From contig CAKREL010000001.1 in the NCBI GenBank assembly GCA_934317205.1, positions 40,005-104,004 of the forward strand: a DNA stretch of 64,000 nt. The letters are read 5' to 3'. The first letter of the stretch is position 1. Every line of letters begins with the position of its first letter. This DNA is from an uncultured Eubacterium sp. (GTDB taxonomy: Bacteria > Bacillota > Clostridia > Lachnospirales > Lachnospiraceae). Positions 35,792 through 45,027 of this stretch are shown here, in pieces. The position numbers were made by a program, and so were the translations under genes. Under the pieces are notes generated by a model. That model worked only from the letters and a program-made list of their open reading frames with translations, searched no databases and was not told the DNA's origin.

Positions 35792-38700
35792 TTATAGTGA
35801 TTTGCCATATTCAATATTGTTTTCCAGTTCCCGGTGAGGTAACGGTTCCGCAAGTAATATGTCACTGGTTTGGTTTATATTATCGGTGTCCAAAAACTGG
35901 AAATATTCAGGAATGTCAGCGGCAAAATTAGCAAATTTGTCATTATGTTTTTCTTTGCCATATACATCCATTGTTCCAATGTATGCCTGGTGCAGTACAT
36001 TATAAAGCTGGATTAAATCTTCCCAGGAACACAGGCATGGATGGAGCCGGGCAATCTGGAACGTATGTCGGTCAACACCGTTGTTCATATAATAGCGGGT
36101 TTCTTCCGGAGTTGCAGGAAGCCATCCTGTACTTAGCAAATAGGCACAGAATCGATTGTGCTCCCATTTATTTACCGTAACCAAGTGCTCTGAATGTTTT
36201 TCCCTTGTGTCATTAAAACGCTTGGCAAGGGTTTCTCGGTTTTCCATACACCAGAAAGAAGAAGCATCTTTAAAGTTCCATTCATAGGGACGCAATGTGA
36301 TACCTGATTCAAATAACCGATATGGTAAGGACATTGCAGCTGCATAACTGGAATCTCTGTTGTAAAAACGTTTGTAGTAGGACCAAACGTAATCAGCAGG
36401 TGCATCTTTTGTATAATCATATGCTTCGGCCGTAGGGGTGCAATATTGAAAATGTATGCATTTGGACATAAACTCAATTGTGCCGCCGGTCAGTTCATCC
36501 CAGGAAAAAAGCTGTTCTGTCGAACCAAAAGAAATCAGCTTATAATCATTATACCAGCGGTTTTCGTGTTCTTTTTCCTTCGGAACAATTAACTGTTTTG
36601 TCAGACCTGCACAATCGGAATCCTCGCAGCGGACAGCAATAACAGTTTCGTCGCAGGCGTAGTAGGTCAGATTCTTTTTTTGTAAAGCCTGACGAATTGC
36701 TGTTTCTCGAATACGGATACCGATATTAATTGCATCAAGGTCAGTAGAAGAATCTACTACATAATACATAAAGCACGGATTCTTGCTATTGGCTTTTATG
36801 TAGGTCTCAAGGTTGGCTGCATCTGTATGAAATGTTATAAAGTTAATTTCCGGAAGCCCGTCAATTCGTACTTCTCTCAGGTTGCTTTCTACATTATTGC
36901 CATTCGCACATGGACTCTGGTCTATTTCACAAAACTGTGTAAGGCCAGGGCAGAGAGAAAGTGTTTTCTGGGCAATTTCTTTGGCATATGGAGATAAAAC
37001 TGTTATTTTTGATTTTATATTTACTCGTGTATGCGGAAGCAGCCAGAAGGCCTGACGTATCAGCCAAACGGAATAATCAATGTCATGGTTATCAGAGATA
37101 ATGGTGAGATTGAATTCCTGTTTTCGTTTTGCAATTTCGTCCTGAGGCAGTGTTAAGGCATAAAATAATGGATGTTGCGCATAAAGCAAGTCTGCGGAAC
37201 GTTTCTTTTCATCCAAAAGATGGATCATGACAGGATTGTTTTTAAAAACGGGGGATCCATCATCATTTTTCTGATCGAGAAAACTGCAGGCTGTATCCAG
37301 TAAAGGGGTTACTTTTTCTTGTTCGCAACGAATCACGATTTCAATATGTCCCCAGAGGTCTGGTGATAGTACTCTGTCGTTCGCAATAGATTTCAGTTTT
37401 GCAAGTACGGAAAGAGCATCATTTAAATTTTGCGTATAATCATCTTCCATGAAAATGAAACGAAGATTGTTTTGCAGATTTTTCCAGAGTGTGTTGCCAG
37501 AGAAATCCTGCAGAAAAATCTTTCCATCTGGCCAGGGCTTCCAATCTTCCGGGGCAGTGTCATTTATCCAGCTGAAAATTCGTTTGTTTGAGCATTTGCT
37601 AAAATAGTAGCCACTTTCTGAGGAGATATTTTTTACTTTTGGGCTTTTTATTTCGAAAGATGTTTTATTAATCGTAGATTGTCCATATTTTTGAGCTTCA
37701 CATCTCATTTCCTCAATGGATCCCATACAAGCCGGAGTTCCACGGTATCCTGATTCTCTGCATCTTATCAGCATGTCATAAGCTTTTCTCAAGGTACTGT
37801 TTGACGCAAGAGAGCGGTGGTGAATGATTAATTCAATTAATTTTTCAGCAGCAGCTTTAATCTGATTGCTGTTGTCAAGTAAAGCAATGGCATCTGCTAA
37901 CAGTTCGTCCGCACTTTCGGAAGAATATGTTTGGGATATAGTATTGTTATCGTCATTTTCGCGAGGGAAGATTAATGAAACAAGCGTTTTTAATGCAATT
38001 CGATTCTGTTCCGTTTTTGGTGTTATTTTTTGCGTTTCTTCGTTATTTTTACCATCTGTATAGATATCAACATCATTACATGCCTGCCATACTGGCCATG
38101 TCATTCCTATAATAGAAAACACAGACAGCTGATAGATAAAATAATCTCCCCACGTTTGATCCCAGCTAGCGGGTTTTTCTCTTATACTGTACAGTTCCGC
38201 TATCAGATCAATATCCTGCTTTTCACAGATAAAATGTACAGACCATATGTAGTGATCGAAACTATCGTAGAAAGATGAGAGCAGTGTAGTGAGCGAGTCT
38301 TTCACATCGGGAGTATCTGACAAATACTTTTTCCAAATTTCCATATACTCGTGTATCAGAGGATAGTTTTTATATGTGCGCAGTTCTTTTGAATAAGGGT
38401 CTGCTGCAACATTTGATTCTGTAATGATTTTCAGATAGTCTTCGGCACGTTTTAGCGATTTCGCGCTGCAAAACTGTGAAAGCGCACGGTCGTTTTGAGA
38501 ATTATAGTGAAAAATCTTCCAGTAATTCTCTATAGCGGCATCAGAGTAACTTTCCGTATTTTTGGTATTTCCCTGTTCTTTTTGCCTTTTTAATGCTATA
38601 TATTTCTCTTTATTATCAGTACGGAGGCAATCTTCTAAGGGTGGGACAATTTGTTTCGTAACAAAAGCATATTTTGAACAGTATGGACTCAGAACATCAG

Positions 38701-39346
38701 CAATACTGTTCAGTGTGATTCTTTTTGGAATAACTGCATTAATGAGTACATCTAATTGATTACATAGTTTATCCCGATCAAGATGATACGATTGCCACAA
38801 ATTGTCTTTGGTACATTTGGAGACAATCTCCCAGATTGGCCAGGTAGCGGCAATCATTGTATATACAGAAAGCCTATAAGAAATATCATCATACTCAAGG
38901 GCTTTCAGGCTATTTCCTAAATGAAATTCATATTCATCGGGCCAGGTAAAAGTAAGATGACAGGGTTGTTGCGTAAGATTTATCAAGAGTTTCTTAACCG
39001 TTTTATAGCGGATGTCTTGTTTCCCGTATTTTTTCTCAAGTCGATTAAAATATTTTTTCCATATTTTTTGTGTGTCAATAATTCCTTTACAGTTTTCACC
39101 TACAAAAAAATAATTTTTTACAGATCCGTCTGAAAGTGTTTTTCTTACATCTATATCGGCGCAGTATTTTTCTAGTATTTTTCCAGATAAAGAAATATTT
39201 TTCCCATCTATGAAATCAGCATATGTCTTAGATGAGACTGGGTCGCTGAAAGAAACGGGAATTGACTGGCAGATTAATTCGTCTGGGAAAGGTTCGGTTT
39301 TTAGTATGTCTTTGATTACACCCCAGGTTATTTTTTGAATCTCCAT
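35792..39346 (-). CDS. Large protein with TrkA-N/Rossmann-like and RyR-like regions
   Basis: 1184 residues, GGAGGT 7 nt before the ATG. The first ~500 residues are helical and contain an internal duplication: YRLSVYTMIAATWPIWEIV (near 155) matches YQLSVFSIIGMTWPVWQAC (near 405). Around 745-790 a Rossmann-like stretch (NLTIISDNHDIDYSVWLI, ITVLSPYAKEIAQ) suggests a TrkA-N-type nucleotide-binding fold. Near 1061-1110, EHNRFCAYLLSTGW and a downstream ARLHPCLCSWEDL resemble the prokaryotic RyR domain. TrkA-N/RyR combinations have been discussed in conflict-system contexts. The Rossmann and RyR calls are pattern-based and unverified. Composition is AT-rich compared with flanking core genes. Confidence 0.65.
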   Translation of the reverse strand: MEIQKITWGVIKDILKTEPFPDELICQSIPVSFSDPVSSKTYADFIDGKNISLSGKILEKYCADIDVRKTLSDGSVKNYFFVGENCKGIIDTQKIWKKYFNRLEKKYGKQDIRYKTVKKLLINLTQQPCHLTFTWPDEYEFHLGNSLKALEYDDISYRLSVYTMIAATWPIWEIVSKCTKDNLWQSYHLDRDKLCNQLDVLINAVIPKRITLNSIADVLSPYCSKYAFVTKQIVPPLEDCLRTDNKEKYIALKRQKEQGNTKNTESYSDAAIENYWKIFHYNSQNDRALSQFCSAKSLKRAEDYLKIITESNVAADPYSKELRTYKNYPLIHEYMEIWKKYLSDTPDVKDSLTTLLSSFYDSFDHYIWSVHFICEKQDIDLIAELYSIREKPASWDQTWGDYFIYQLSVFSIIGMTWPVWQACNDVDIYTDGKNNEETQKITPKTEQNRIALKTLVSLIFPRENDDNNTISQTYSSESADELLADAIALLDNSNQIKAAAEKLIELIIHHRSLASNSTLRKAYDMLIRCRESGYRGTPACMGSIEEMRCEAQKYGQSTINKTSFEIKSPKVKNISSESGYYFSKCSNKRIFSWINDTAPEDWKPWPDGKIFLQDFSGNTLWKNLQNNLRFIFMEDDYTQNLNDALSVLAKLKSIANDRVLSPDLWGHIEIVIRCEQEKVTPLLDTACSFLDQKNDDGSPVFKNNPVMIHLLDEKKRSADLLYAQHPLFYALTLPQDEIAKRKQEFNLTIISDNHDIDYSVWLIRQAFWLLPHTRVNIKSKITVLSPYAKEIAQKTLSLCPGLTQFCEIDQSPCANGNNVESNLREVRIDGLPEINFITFHTDAANLETYIKANSKNPCFMYYVVDSSTDLDAINIGIRIRETAIRQALQKKNLTYYACDETVIAVRCEDSDCAGLTKQLIVPKEKEHENRWYNDYKLISFGSTEQLFSWDELTGGTIEFMSKCIHFQYCTPTAEAYDYTKDAPADYVWSYYKRFYNRDSSYAAAMSLPYRLFESGITLRPYEWNFKDASSFWCMENRETLAKRFNDTREKHSEHLVTVNKWEHNRFCAYLLSTGWLPATPEETRYYMNNGVDRHTFQIARLHPCLCSWEDLIQLYNVLHQAYIGTMDVYGKEKHNDKFANFAADIPEYFQFLDTDNINQTSDILLAEPLPHRELENNIEYGKSL

Positions 39347-39432
39347 ATAAAATACCTCCGTTTATGTTACGAATACAAGTTCTTAATTTAAAGTCTAACA
39401 TTGCTGATAAGAAAAGACAATGTTTCGTTATT

Positions 39433-39478
39433 AAGTTTCAAAATACCCCATTATTAAATTTCAAAACGGGTTTCAGAG
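39433..39478. promoter_or_regulatory. TTTCAAAA motifs between divergent operons
   Basis: AAGTTTCAAAA (39433-39443), AAATTTCAAAA (39456-39466) and GGTTTCAGAG (39469-39478) lie between the minus-strand 1184-residue gene and the plus-strand 124-residue gene. Arrangement parallels the motifs at 13716-13769 and 30870-30902. Confidence 0.45.
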
Positions 39479-39555
39479 TGGAGCTGTCTGCTTGCTTTTT
39501 GAAAGAATATTTCTAATGGTACAACAATGTTATCAAAGTTAAGGAGGCCTACACC

Positions 39556-39930
39556 ATGAAAAAAATCCACGCAAATGTAAATGAAAATGACCGTATTATG
39601 ATTGAACTTGTCGACTATCGCACCATCCAGTACGTACATATGGAAGCACGTACTGGAAAGAAGCAGTCACTTGGTGATCCAATCCGTTTTTCACTGTCTG
39701 TTAAAAATTATTTCGGTGAACAGGGCAGAACCATTCGCCAGCTTTATGATTTCCATGAATGGCATAACAAAAAACTCCAGACAGAGCGGAACCGTATCTG
39801 GCGTCTGCTGGACAATAAGAACTGCAAACAGAATGCACATACTTATGGAACACATAGAAAACGTAAGCGGCACAAAAATAAATATTTTGAAACTTATCTT
39901 GAAACTTACGACGAGGCAGCAATGTTTTGA
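39556..39930 (+). CDS. Small basic hypothetical protein
   Basis: 124 residues, AAGGAGG ribosome site. The N-terminal ~75 residues look beta-rich (RIMIELVDYRTIQYVHMEAR) and the C-terminus is very basic (GTHRKRKRHKNKYFETYLE), suggesting nucleic-acid contact. No family recognised. Its stop codon overlaps the left edge of the first structured repeat, after which the nuclease gene begins. Confidence 0.7.
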   Translation: MKKIHANVNENDRIMIELVDYRTIQYVHMEARTGKKQSLGDPIRFSLSVKNYFGEQGRTIRQLYDFHEWHNKKLQTERNRIWRLLDNKNCKQNAHTYGTHRKRKRHKNKYFETYLETYDEAAMF

Positions 39931-40092
39931 ACGCAGAATAAGCATTCCCCCGCTTCAAGTGCGTAGAGCACTAAGCGGTGGGTAAGGGGGGATGCTTATG
40001 TCAGTGGGAGTTAAAAGCTCCCACTGACAGGTCGCAAAGCGACTGCGTTCATAAGCAAGTAGCAAAAGCGGATTGCGAATGTCCGCTTTACA
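39929..40092 (+). repeat. Structured ~164-bp repeat, copy 1 (omega/HEARO-like RNA candidate)
   Basis: Contains a series of hairpins: AAGCATTCCCC paired with GGGGGATGCTT enclosing AGTGC/GCACT; CAGTGGGAG with CTCCCACTG and loop TTAAAAG; GTCGC/GCGAC; and AAAGCGGA/TCCGCTTT. A near-identical copy lies at 45028-45189, and a 5' fragment at 47590-47642. Length differences in the outer stem are balanced on both arms, supporting RNA structure. The layout recalls HEARO/IscB omega RNAs, but no nuclease of that kind is present; this is inference. It starts at the stop codon of the upstream gene and ends before the ribosome site of the next. Confidence 0.7.
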
Positions 40093-40117
40093 AATCAGAA
40101 GAAGGAGGACAAGCCTT

Positions 40118-40990
40118 ATGTTAAAAGCAAAAGCACTTTGTGCAGTTCCGGTTTCTACGGAAGAAATAAATTCCAATATTGTTCAGAATAATATGGCTCA
40201 GAAAGTGAGTGCAGGGAGGGCAAAAAAAGGTCCGAACCTGAATTCGCTGGTTGGTAATAGGCAGAACCTCATCGTAGAACTTCAGGAAGAGGAACGGAAA
40301 GTCCCTCAGTCGGTGGTTAATCTGGCTGCCAGAATGACAGATCAGATAGCCCTGATACAGGATCTGCTATATGAATTTCGGAACTGTTATTCAGAGAACA
40401 GAAACCGGTTCAAATTTTCTTTAAAAGATAAATCACAGGAGGAGCGAAAAGCGATTGCTGCCTTGCTTTTTAGTATGAACGATCTCATCAATGGAGTGGG
40501 AACCGATAAGAAGAATAAGTTGCTGGAAGGAACTTTGCTGATGACAACTACGGCCAGACGTTTCCTGGATGGAAAATTCCTGGAGCTTGGTGTCTATAAA
40601 AAAACACAAAAGGTGGTAGAAGACCTGGCAAAAAGATATCAAATAGATACTTATGGTGTATACCGCAACGTAAAAATAAAAAACAGATCGAAATGTCAGA
40701 TAAAAAATGAATTCGATATCGTGATCCGGTTTGGTGATTATTTTTACATTCTGGAATGTAAATCTGGAAGAAACTTTAAGGACTGGTCGTTATTATACGA
40801 TTTGGGAAAGACTTACAATATTGTTCCGGACCGTCTGATGCTTGTGGATCCATATTTGTCAGAAGAAAAAGCAGAAACAATTGAATACTTCTGTGAGTAT
40901 TATATCTGCAATTTGAACGGAGATTCCCTGCGGGAGAAGATTACCCGGATGATAGGCAAAGACCAGACACCCAATAATGTTATCAGATAA
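40118..40990 (+). CDS. Putative PD-(D/E)XK nuclease
   Basis: 290 residues from ATG 40118 (AAGGAGGAC upstream). Residues 199-217 carry the core FDIVIRFGDYFYILECKSG, with Asp200, Glu213 and Lys215 in the D-x12-ExK spacing of PD-(D/E)XK nucleases; the ECK form resembles Card1/Can2- and restriction-like enzymes. The N-terminal ~180 residues are charged and helical, including RKVPQSVVNLAARMTDQIA. First gene of the cassette between the two structured repeats. Cleavage activity and substrate are inferred. Confidence 0.75.
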   Translation: MLKAKALCAVPVSTEEINSNIVQNNMAQKVSAGRAKKGPNLNSLVGNRQNLIVELQEEERKVPQSVVNLAARMTDQIALIQDLLYEFRNCYSENRNRFKFSLKDKSQEERKAIAALLFSMNDLINGVGTDKKNKLLEGTLLMTTTARRFLDGKFLELGVYKKTQKVVEDLAKRYQIDTYGVYRNVKIKNRSKCQIKNEFDIVIRFGDYFYILECKSGRNFKDWSLLYDLGKTYNIVPDRLMLVDPYLSEEKAETIEYFCEYYICNLNGDSLREKITRMIGKDQTPNNVIR

Positions 40991-41013
40991 AGGAAAGCAA
41001 GAGGTGGAGAACT

Positions 41014-42045
41014 ATGAGAAAAATTTCACGTTATAATAATCCGAAAAATTATACACACCGTTTTTTTGCCAATGGCCTGTCAGAAGAGAAGACTCCAATT
41101 GCAGTATATGCAATGCGAGAGAAGGAAGTGGTTTCACAGAACATCAAGCCCAATGAATGGACTCCCTGGCAGGATTTATTCCAGGAACTGGGTGCCCTGG
41201 ATCTTGCAATCATAGAGGAAGTCGCCCGCAGCAGATATTTAAGTTCTTTTTTGATCTACCAGCTGGTTTCCCTTCGGGGATTCTCAACCAACAGAAACAT
41301 GATCAAGAAACATCTGAAAATACTTCGGGATAAGCGCATCCTGATGCAGCTGGAAATTGGAGAGCCGGACAGTACATTTAAGCAGTTCTGCTATGAACTG
41401 GAATACAAAGGTCATGAAATTGCAGTTGCGAAGCGCGTGGATTTTCATTCCGGAAATCAGTTTGTCGGCAGTGAGCGAAGACGACGTGAGAATCGCTATC
41501 CGACTGCTGAGGAGATCAAACGAATCCTGGTTGGAAACATGATCATTACCAACATGCTTTATAACGGCTGCTCCATGAAGCGGTTCGGTATTTTGGAGAC
41601 CATGCGGCCGAACCAGGAACTTCCAATAACAAATAACTGTATTTTGCGAACCGCAGCAAATGTTCTGCTGGATGATGAGTCACAGCTTTTGTATGAAGTG
41701 GTCCGATCAGCACCTGGAGCGTTGCAAAAACTTGCTGATAAGGTGGAACGTTATTACACCCTGATAAACAGTGAAACTTATCTGAAAACCAATTATTACG
41801 GCTATAAAGCAATTCCACAGCTTGTAATATGCGGAGAAAATTACGAGCATAATCTGGAAATTGACCGTTATCTGCGCAGTCATGGTCTGTACAGTGAGCA
41901 GGACAGTTTGTTGTATACCGAAGACTTATTACATATGAAAAAAACGTTAACAAATCTTTATGAGCTGGATGAAAAGGGAAATCAGTCCTGGTATCGTTTG
42001 CCGGGAGGAGAGCCACAGCAAAAAGAAACAGGAAGAACCGCATAG
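41014..42045 (+). CDS. Winged-helix protein, possibly replication-relaxation-like
   Basis: 343 residues, AAGAGGTGGAG upstream. A helix-turn-helix/winged-helix region lies at about 65-115 (LDLAIIEEVARSRYLSSFL followed by MIKKHLKILRDKRIL). The C-terminal half is mixed alpha/beta with LVICGENYEHNLEIDRYLRS. The order of a wHTH and a nuclease-like C-terminal region recalls the replication-relaxation family found on mobile elements, without a confirmed match. Likely DNA-binding; may regulate or position the cassette's ATPase. Confidence 0.65.
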   Translation: MRKISRYNNPKNYTHRFFANGLSEEKTPIAVYAMREKEVVSQNIKPNEWTPWQDLFQELGALDLAIIEEVARSRYLSSFLIYQLVSLRGFSTNRNMIKKHLKILRDKRILMQLEIGEPDSTFKQFCYELEYKGHEIAVAKRVDFHSGNQFVGSERRRRENRYPTAEEIKRILVGNMIITNMLYNGCSMKRFGILETMRPNQELPITNNCILRTAANVLLDDESQLLYEVVRSAPGALQKLADKVERYYTLINSETYLKTNYYGYKAIPQLVICGENYEHNLEIDRYLRSHGLYSEQDSLLYTEDLLHMKKTLTNLYELDEKGNQSWYRLPGGEPQQKETGRTA

Positions 42046-42060
42046 AGAGGAGAAAAAAAG

Positions 42061-42672
42061 ATGCAGGTACAGGTACCGGTAAAGAGTTCTAATGGGACTA
42101 TGCCAATGGACATAGAAACAACATTGTTGGGAGAAAAAAGAAAAATTTTTCTTCAGGGAGCGATTAATGAAGAGACAGCAATGAATTTTATCAAGCAGGT
42201 TATGTGGCTTAACACACAGAGTGCGAAGAAACCGATTTTCGTCTACATAAACAGCAAGGGGGGCGAGATCCAGAGCAGTGGCCTTCTTATCTACGATGTG
42301 ATCGTTTCTTCACAGGCTCCGATCATCACTTGTTGTGTGGGTGCAGCTTACAGCATGGCAGCAGTGCTTTTTGCAGCCGGAAAACAGCGTTATATGCTGC
42401 CTAACTCAGAGCTCATGCTGCATCAGCCGCTGCTTGGAGGAAATGTCAGCGGAAATGCGTCCAGTATTCAGTCTATCTCAGACACTCTGCTTCATATGAA
42501 GGAACGCATCAATAAAATCCTTTCGAAACATACGAAAAGATCAGTGGAAGAAATCGATCGGCAAACAGGCTACGATCACTATTTTTCACCGGAACAGGCC
42601 ATTTCCTTTGGATTATGCGATGGTATCAAACGTTTTGATGAAATGCTGAAGATGGAAGAAGATAATCTGTAA
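42061..42672 (+). CDS. ClpP-family serine protease
   Basis: 203 residues, AGAGAGGAG ribosome site. The full ClpP triad is present with canonical spacing: Ser98 in GAAYSMAAVLFAAG, His121 in LMLHQPLLGG and Asp172 in TGYDHYFSPEQA. PIFVYINSKGGEIQSSGLLI is also typical. Residues 1-40 are unlike the standard ClpP N-terminal axial loops. No ClpX/ClpA ATPase adjoins; the nearest ATPases are conjugation-type. Prophage and mobile-element ClpP paralogues often process structural proteins; a dedicated protease for this cassette is inferred. Confidence 0.9.
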   Translation: MQVQVPVKSSNGTMPMDIETTLLGEKRKIFLQGAINEETAMNFIKQVMWLNTQSAKKPIFVYINSKGGEIQSSGLLIYDVIVSSQAPIITCCVGAAYSMAAVLFAAGKQRYMLPNSELMLHQPLLGGNVSGNASSIQSISDTLLHMKERINKILSKHTKRSVEEIDRQTGYDHYFSPEQAISFGLCDGIKRFDEMLKMEEDNL

Positions 42673-42691
42673 AAACGGGAAGGAGGAACAG

Positions 42692-43996
42692 ATGGAAAAA
42701 AGAAAAAATAACATGGAAATGATGGAAGAATCGGACAGAATGATCCTGGGAGATGGAGTGATTTTCAGTACGGACTCTGAGAAGACCGGGATAAATAATA
42801 ATGGCGTGATCGTGGGTAGCAGTGGTTCGGGCAAGACGGTGAGTGTTACAGAGCCGAAAATTTTGGAAACAAGAAATCATAATCTCATTGTGACAGTCAC
42901 CAAACGGCCTATCGTGGAGAAATATGCACCCGTATTGAGCAAGAAGAGGGATTATCATGTGTGGGATCTGAATTTTGTGGATCCGAAAACCGGAAACGTA
43001 GGATTCGACCTGATGGATCAGATTTCAGCTTATACAGATATACCACATATTGCAAGAAGTATTGTATATGCCGATAAAAAGGGGAATTTTGCGATGGATC
43101 CATACTGGGACAAGGCCGCTACCAGTTTATTATCAGCTGAAATCGCATATGTACTTGAAACCAAGGAAAAGGCTACGTTTAGTGATGTACTTGAGTTCCA
43201 TGACGATCTGGAATTTACATCAAGAAATGGATTAATATATACAAATCATGATTATTTGTTTGAGGATTTGGAAGAAAAGGATCCATCCTGCTATGCTGTC
43301 CGATGCTGGAAGACGTTCCATTCCGTACCGATCAAAACAGCTGGCTGTATTTTTTCATCATTGAACACAATGCTGGATGAAGTATTTACTCCGGAACTAC
43401 GAAGTATGTTTACTATGAAAAAAAGAGTGAACTTTGATGAATTAGCCACACAAAAAACGGTACTTTTTATCACAACAAGCCCGGTGAATCCGGCAATCAA
43501 TACCTTTATCGCCATGTTTTACAGCATTGCTTTTAAGCGGCTTTTCGAGCTGGCGGAAAAACAGCCGGATAAGCGTCTGCCGATCCCGGTAGATTTTCTG
43601 GCAGATGACTTCGCAACCGGAGGTAAAGTGGATGCATTTCAGGAACACATTAGTGTCTTCCGTGAAAAGGGAATTTCGGCAACTATCATGCTTCAGTCAG
43701 AAAGCCAGCTCTCCTCCATGTATGGCGAAGACGGTGCGCAAACGATCATAAACAACTGTGATACTTATGTTTACCTCGGCGGAATGGATCTCAATACATG
43801 CCGAAATATTTCATTGAAAGCAAACCTGCCGCTGGAAGACGTCCTTTATATGCCAGTGGGATCTGAAATGATCTTCCGGCGTGGACAGAAACCGATTTTT
43901 ACGGAGCGCTACCACACGATGGAGGACGAACGTTACCGAAAGATTACAGACGCATATGAACGACATATTGAAAAGATGAAAAATAAGGAGCACTGA
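42692..43996 (+). CDS. TraG/VirD4-type coupling ATPase
   Basis: 434 residues, GGAAGGAGG upstream. Walker A is GSSGSGKT (42-49), Walker B region VDFLADDFATGG (about residues 305-316), preceded by VLFITTSPVNPAINTF and followed by SATIMLQSESQLSSMYGEDG, TIINNCDTYVYLGGMD and a basic FRRGQKPIF, all standard VirD4/TraG elements. The usual N-terminal transmembrane helices are absent, so it may depend on the membrane protein encoded next (2-nt gap). No relaxase or other conjugation genes are seen. Confidence 0.9.
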   Translation: MEKRKNNMEMMEESDRMILGDGVIFSTDSEKTGINNNGVIVGSSGSGKTVSVTEPKILETRNHNLIVTVTKRPIVEKYAPVLSKKRDYHVWDLNFVDPKTGNVGFDLMDQISAYTDIPHIARSIVYADKKGNFAMDPYWDKAATSLLSAEIAYVLETKEKATFSDVLEFHDDLEFTSRNGLIYTNHDYLFEDLEEKDPSCYAVRCWKTFHSVPIKTAGCIFSSLNTMLDEVFTPELRSMFTMKKRVNFDELATQKTVLFITTSPVNPAINTFIAMFYSIAFKRLFELAEKQPDKRLPIPVDFLADDFATGGKVDAFQEHISVFREKGISATIMLQSESQLSSMYGEDGAQTIINNCDTYVYLGGMDLNTCRNISLKANLPLEDVLYMPVGSEMIFRRGQKPIFTERYHTMEDERYRKITDAYERHIEKMKNKEH

Positions 43997-43998
43997 TT

Positions 43999-45024
43999 AT
44001 GGAAAAATTATCAAAAAAAAGAATAGTAAATGCAGTTATGTTAATTGTATGCTGGATGATTCTGCTTTACTGCAGCTCTCTGGCAGGCATATGGGATGAG
44101 GGACAGGTGAGCTACCGGGCAGCATACCTATATGATCTGATGGCACTTTTTGTATTCCCACTCTGGACAGGCTTTGCTGTGAAAAAAATGCGGGACAGTC
44201 AGTTTCAGACAGGTACCGTGGTTTCCGGTGTGATACAGATTTTGGCATTAAGTATTGTAGAAATACTGTTGTTTAAAAATTTATCAGGAAACTTTATGTT
44301 TCGGCTTCTGTTTTTAAATTTCAGTACCGTTTTAGCGGAAATCCGACTTTTTCTCTGGAAGAATTGTAATTATAAAATGAGATGGATCGCAGGACTGTTA
44401 TCTTTTGCATATGGAGTTTTCCTGACAGGAGTTCTCCTTGTACTGGCCGGGAGTGCAGAAGCATTACCTGCTTATATCGGAATCGCAATGGCCGGGGATG
44501 CATCTTCCTCTTATTATCATGCAAATGTCACGAAATTATTAGATTTTACAACTTCGAGGGGAGCCAGCTCAGTGCTGACCAATGATCCCGGCGTCGTAAA
44601 CTTTGTTGCAGCAAGCCGCAATCCGTTGTTTTATGCAATTTATTATAACGGCTGGCGGGGAGCATATTTATTGGTGACGATTGAATTTTTGTTTTTGATC
44701 TCTATTATATTTCTGATGGAGAAAGAGCCTGGCGAAAATACAACACCGCTGGATGTGGCAGCTCATACGGCGGCAATGTTTTTGGCAATCAGAGTGATTT
44801 TCGGAGTGCTCTACTCTCTCTTGGCAGATATTTCTTTTGGGGTGTGTCTTCCGTTTGTAGGTGTAAGGGGTGTTATCATGGACAGTGCGGCTATGGGCCT
44901 GGTACTTTATTATGGCATGTCGGAACATATAGCTGCGATTGGAAAGCATTTTATATCATTTGTAAAAGAAGCAGATGAAGAAAATGATGAAGAAGATGTG
45001 AAAGACGATAATTTACTGCACTAA
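43999..45024 (+). CDS. Polytopic membrane protein, faintly SEDS-like
   Basis: 341 residues, AAGGAG 8 nt upstream of the ATG. About seven to eight hydrophobic segments are spread from residue 10 to 315, with an extracytoplasmic loop near 165-210 rich in polar residues and a strongly acidic C-terminus (EEDVKDDNLLH). The segment ISFGVCLPFVGVRG recalls the LPF-x-GG motif of FtsW/RodA proteins, but the rest does not match well. It probably anchors the preceding coupling ATPase. The second structured repeat begins 3 nt after the stop. Confidence 0.7.
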   Translation: MEKLSKKRIVNAVMLIVCWMILLYCSSLAGIWDEGQVSYRAAYLYDLMALFVFPLWTGFAVKKMRDSQFQTGTVVSGVIQILALSIVEILLFKNLSGNFMFRLLFLNFSTVLAEIRLFLWKNCNYKMRWIAGLLSFAYGVFLTGVLLVLAGSAEALPAYIGIAMAGDASSSYYHANVTKLLDFTTSRGASSVLTNDPGVVNFVAASRNPLFYAIYYNGWRGAYLLVTIEFLFLISIIFLMEKEPGENTTPLDVAAHTAAMFLAIRVIFGVLYSLLADISFGVCLPFVGVRGVIMDSAAMGLVLYYGMSEHIAAIGKHFISFVKEADEENDEEDVKDDNLLH

Positions 45025-45027
45025 AGT

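Noticed and set aside
13857-45024. Integrative conjugative element
   Set aside because: Two coupling-type ATPases are present, but there is no relaxase, integrase, VirB4-type gene, attachment repeat or tRNA target in the window.
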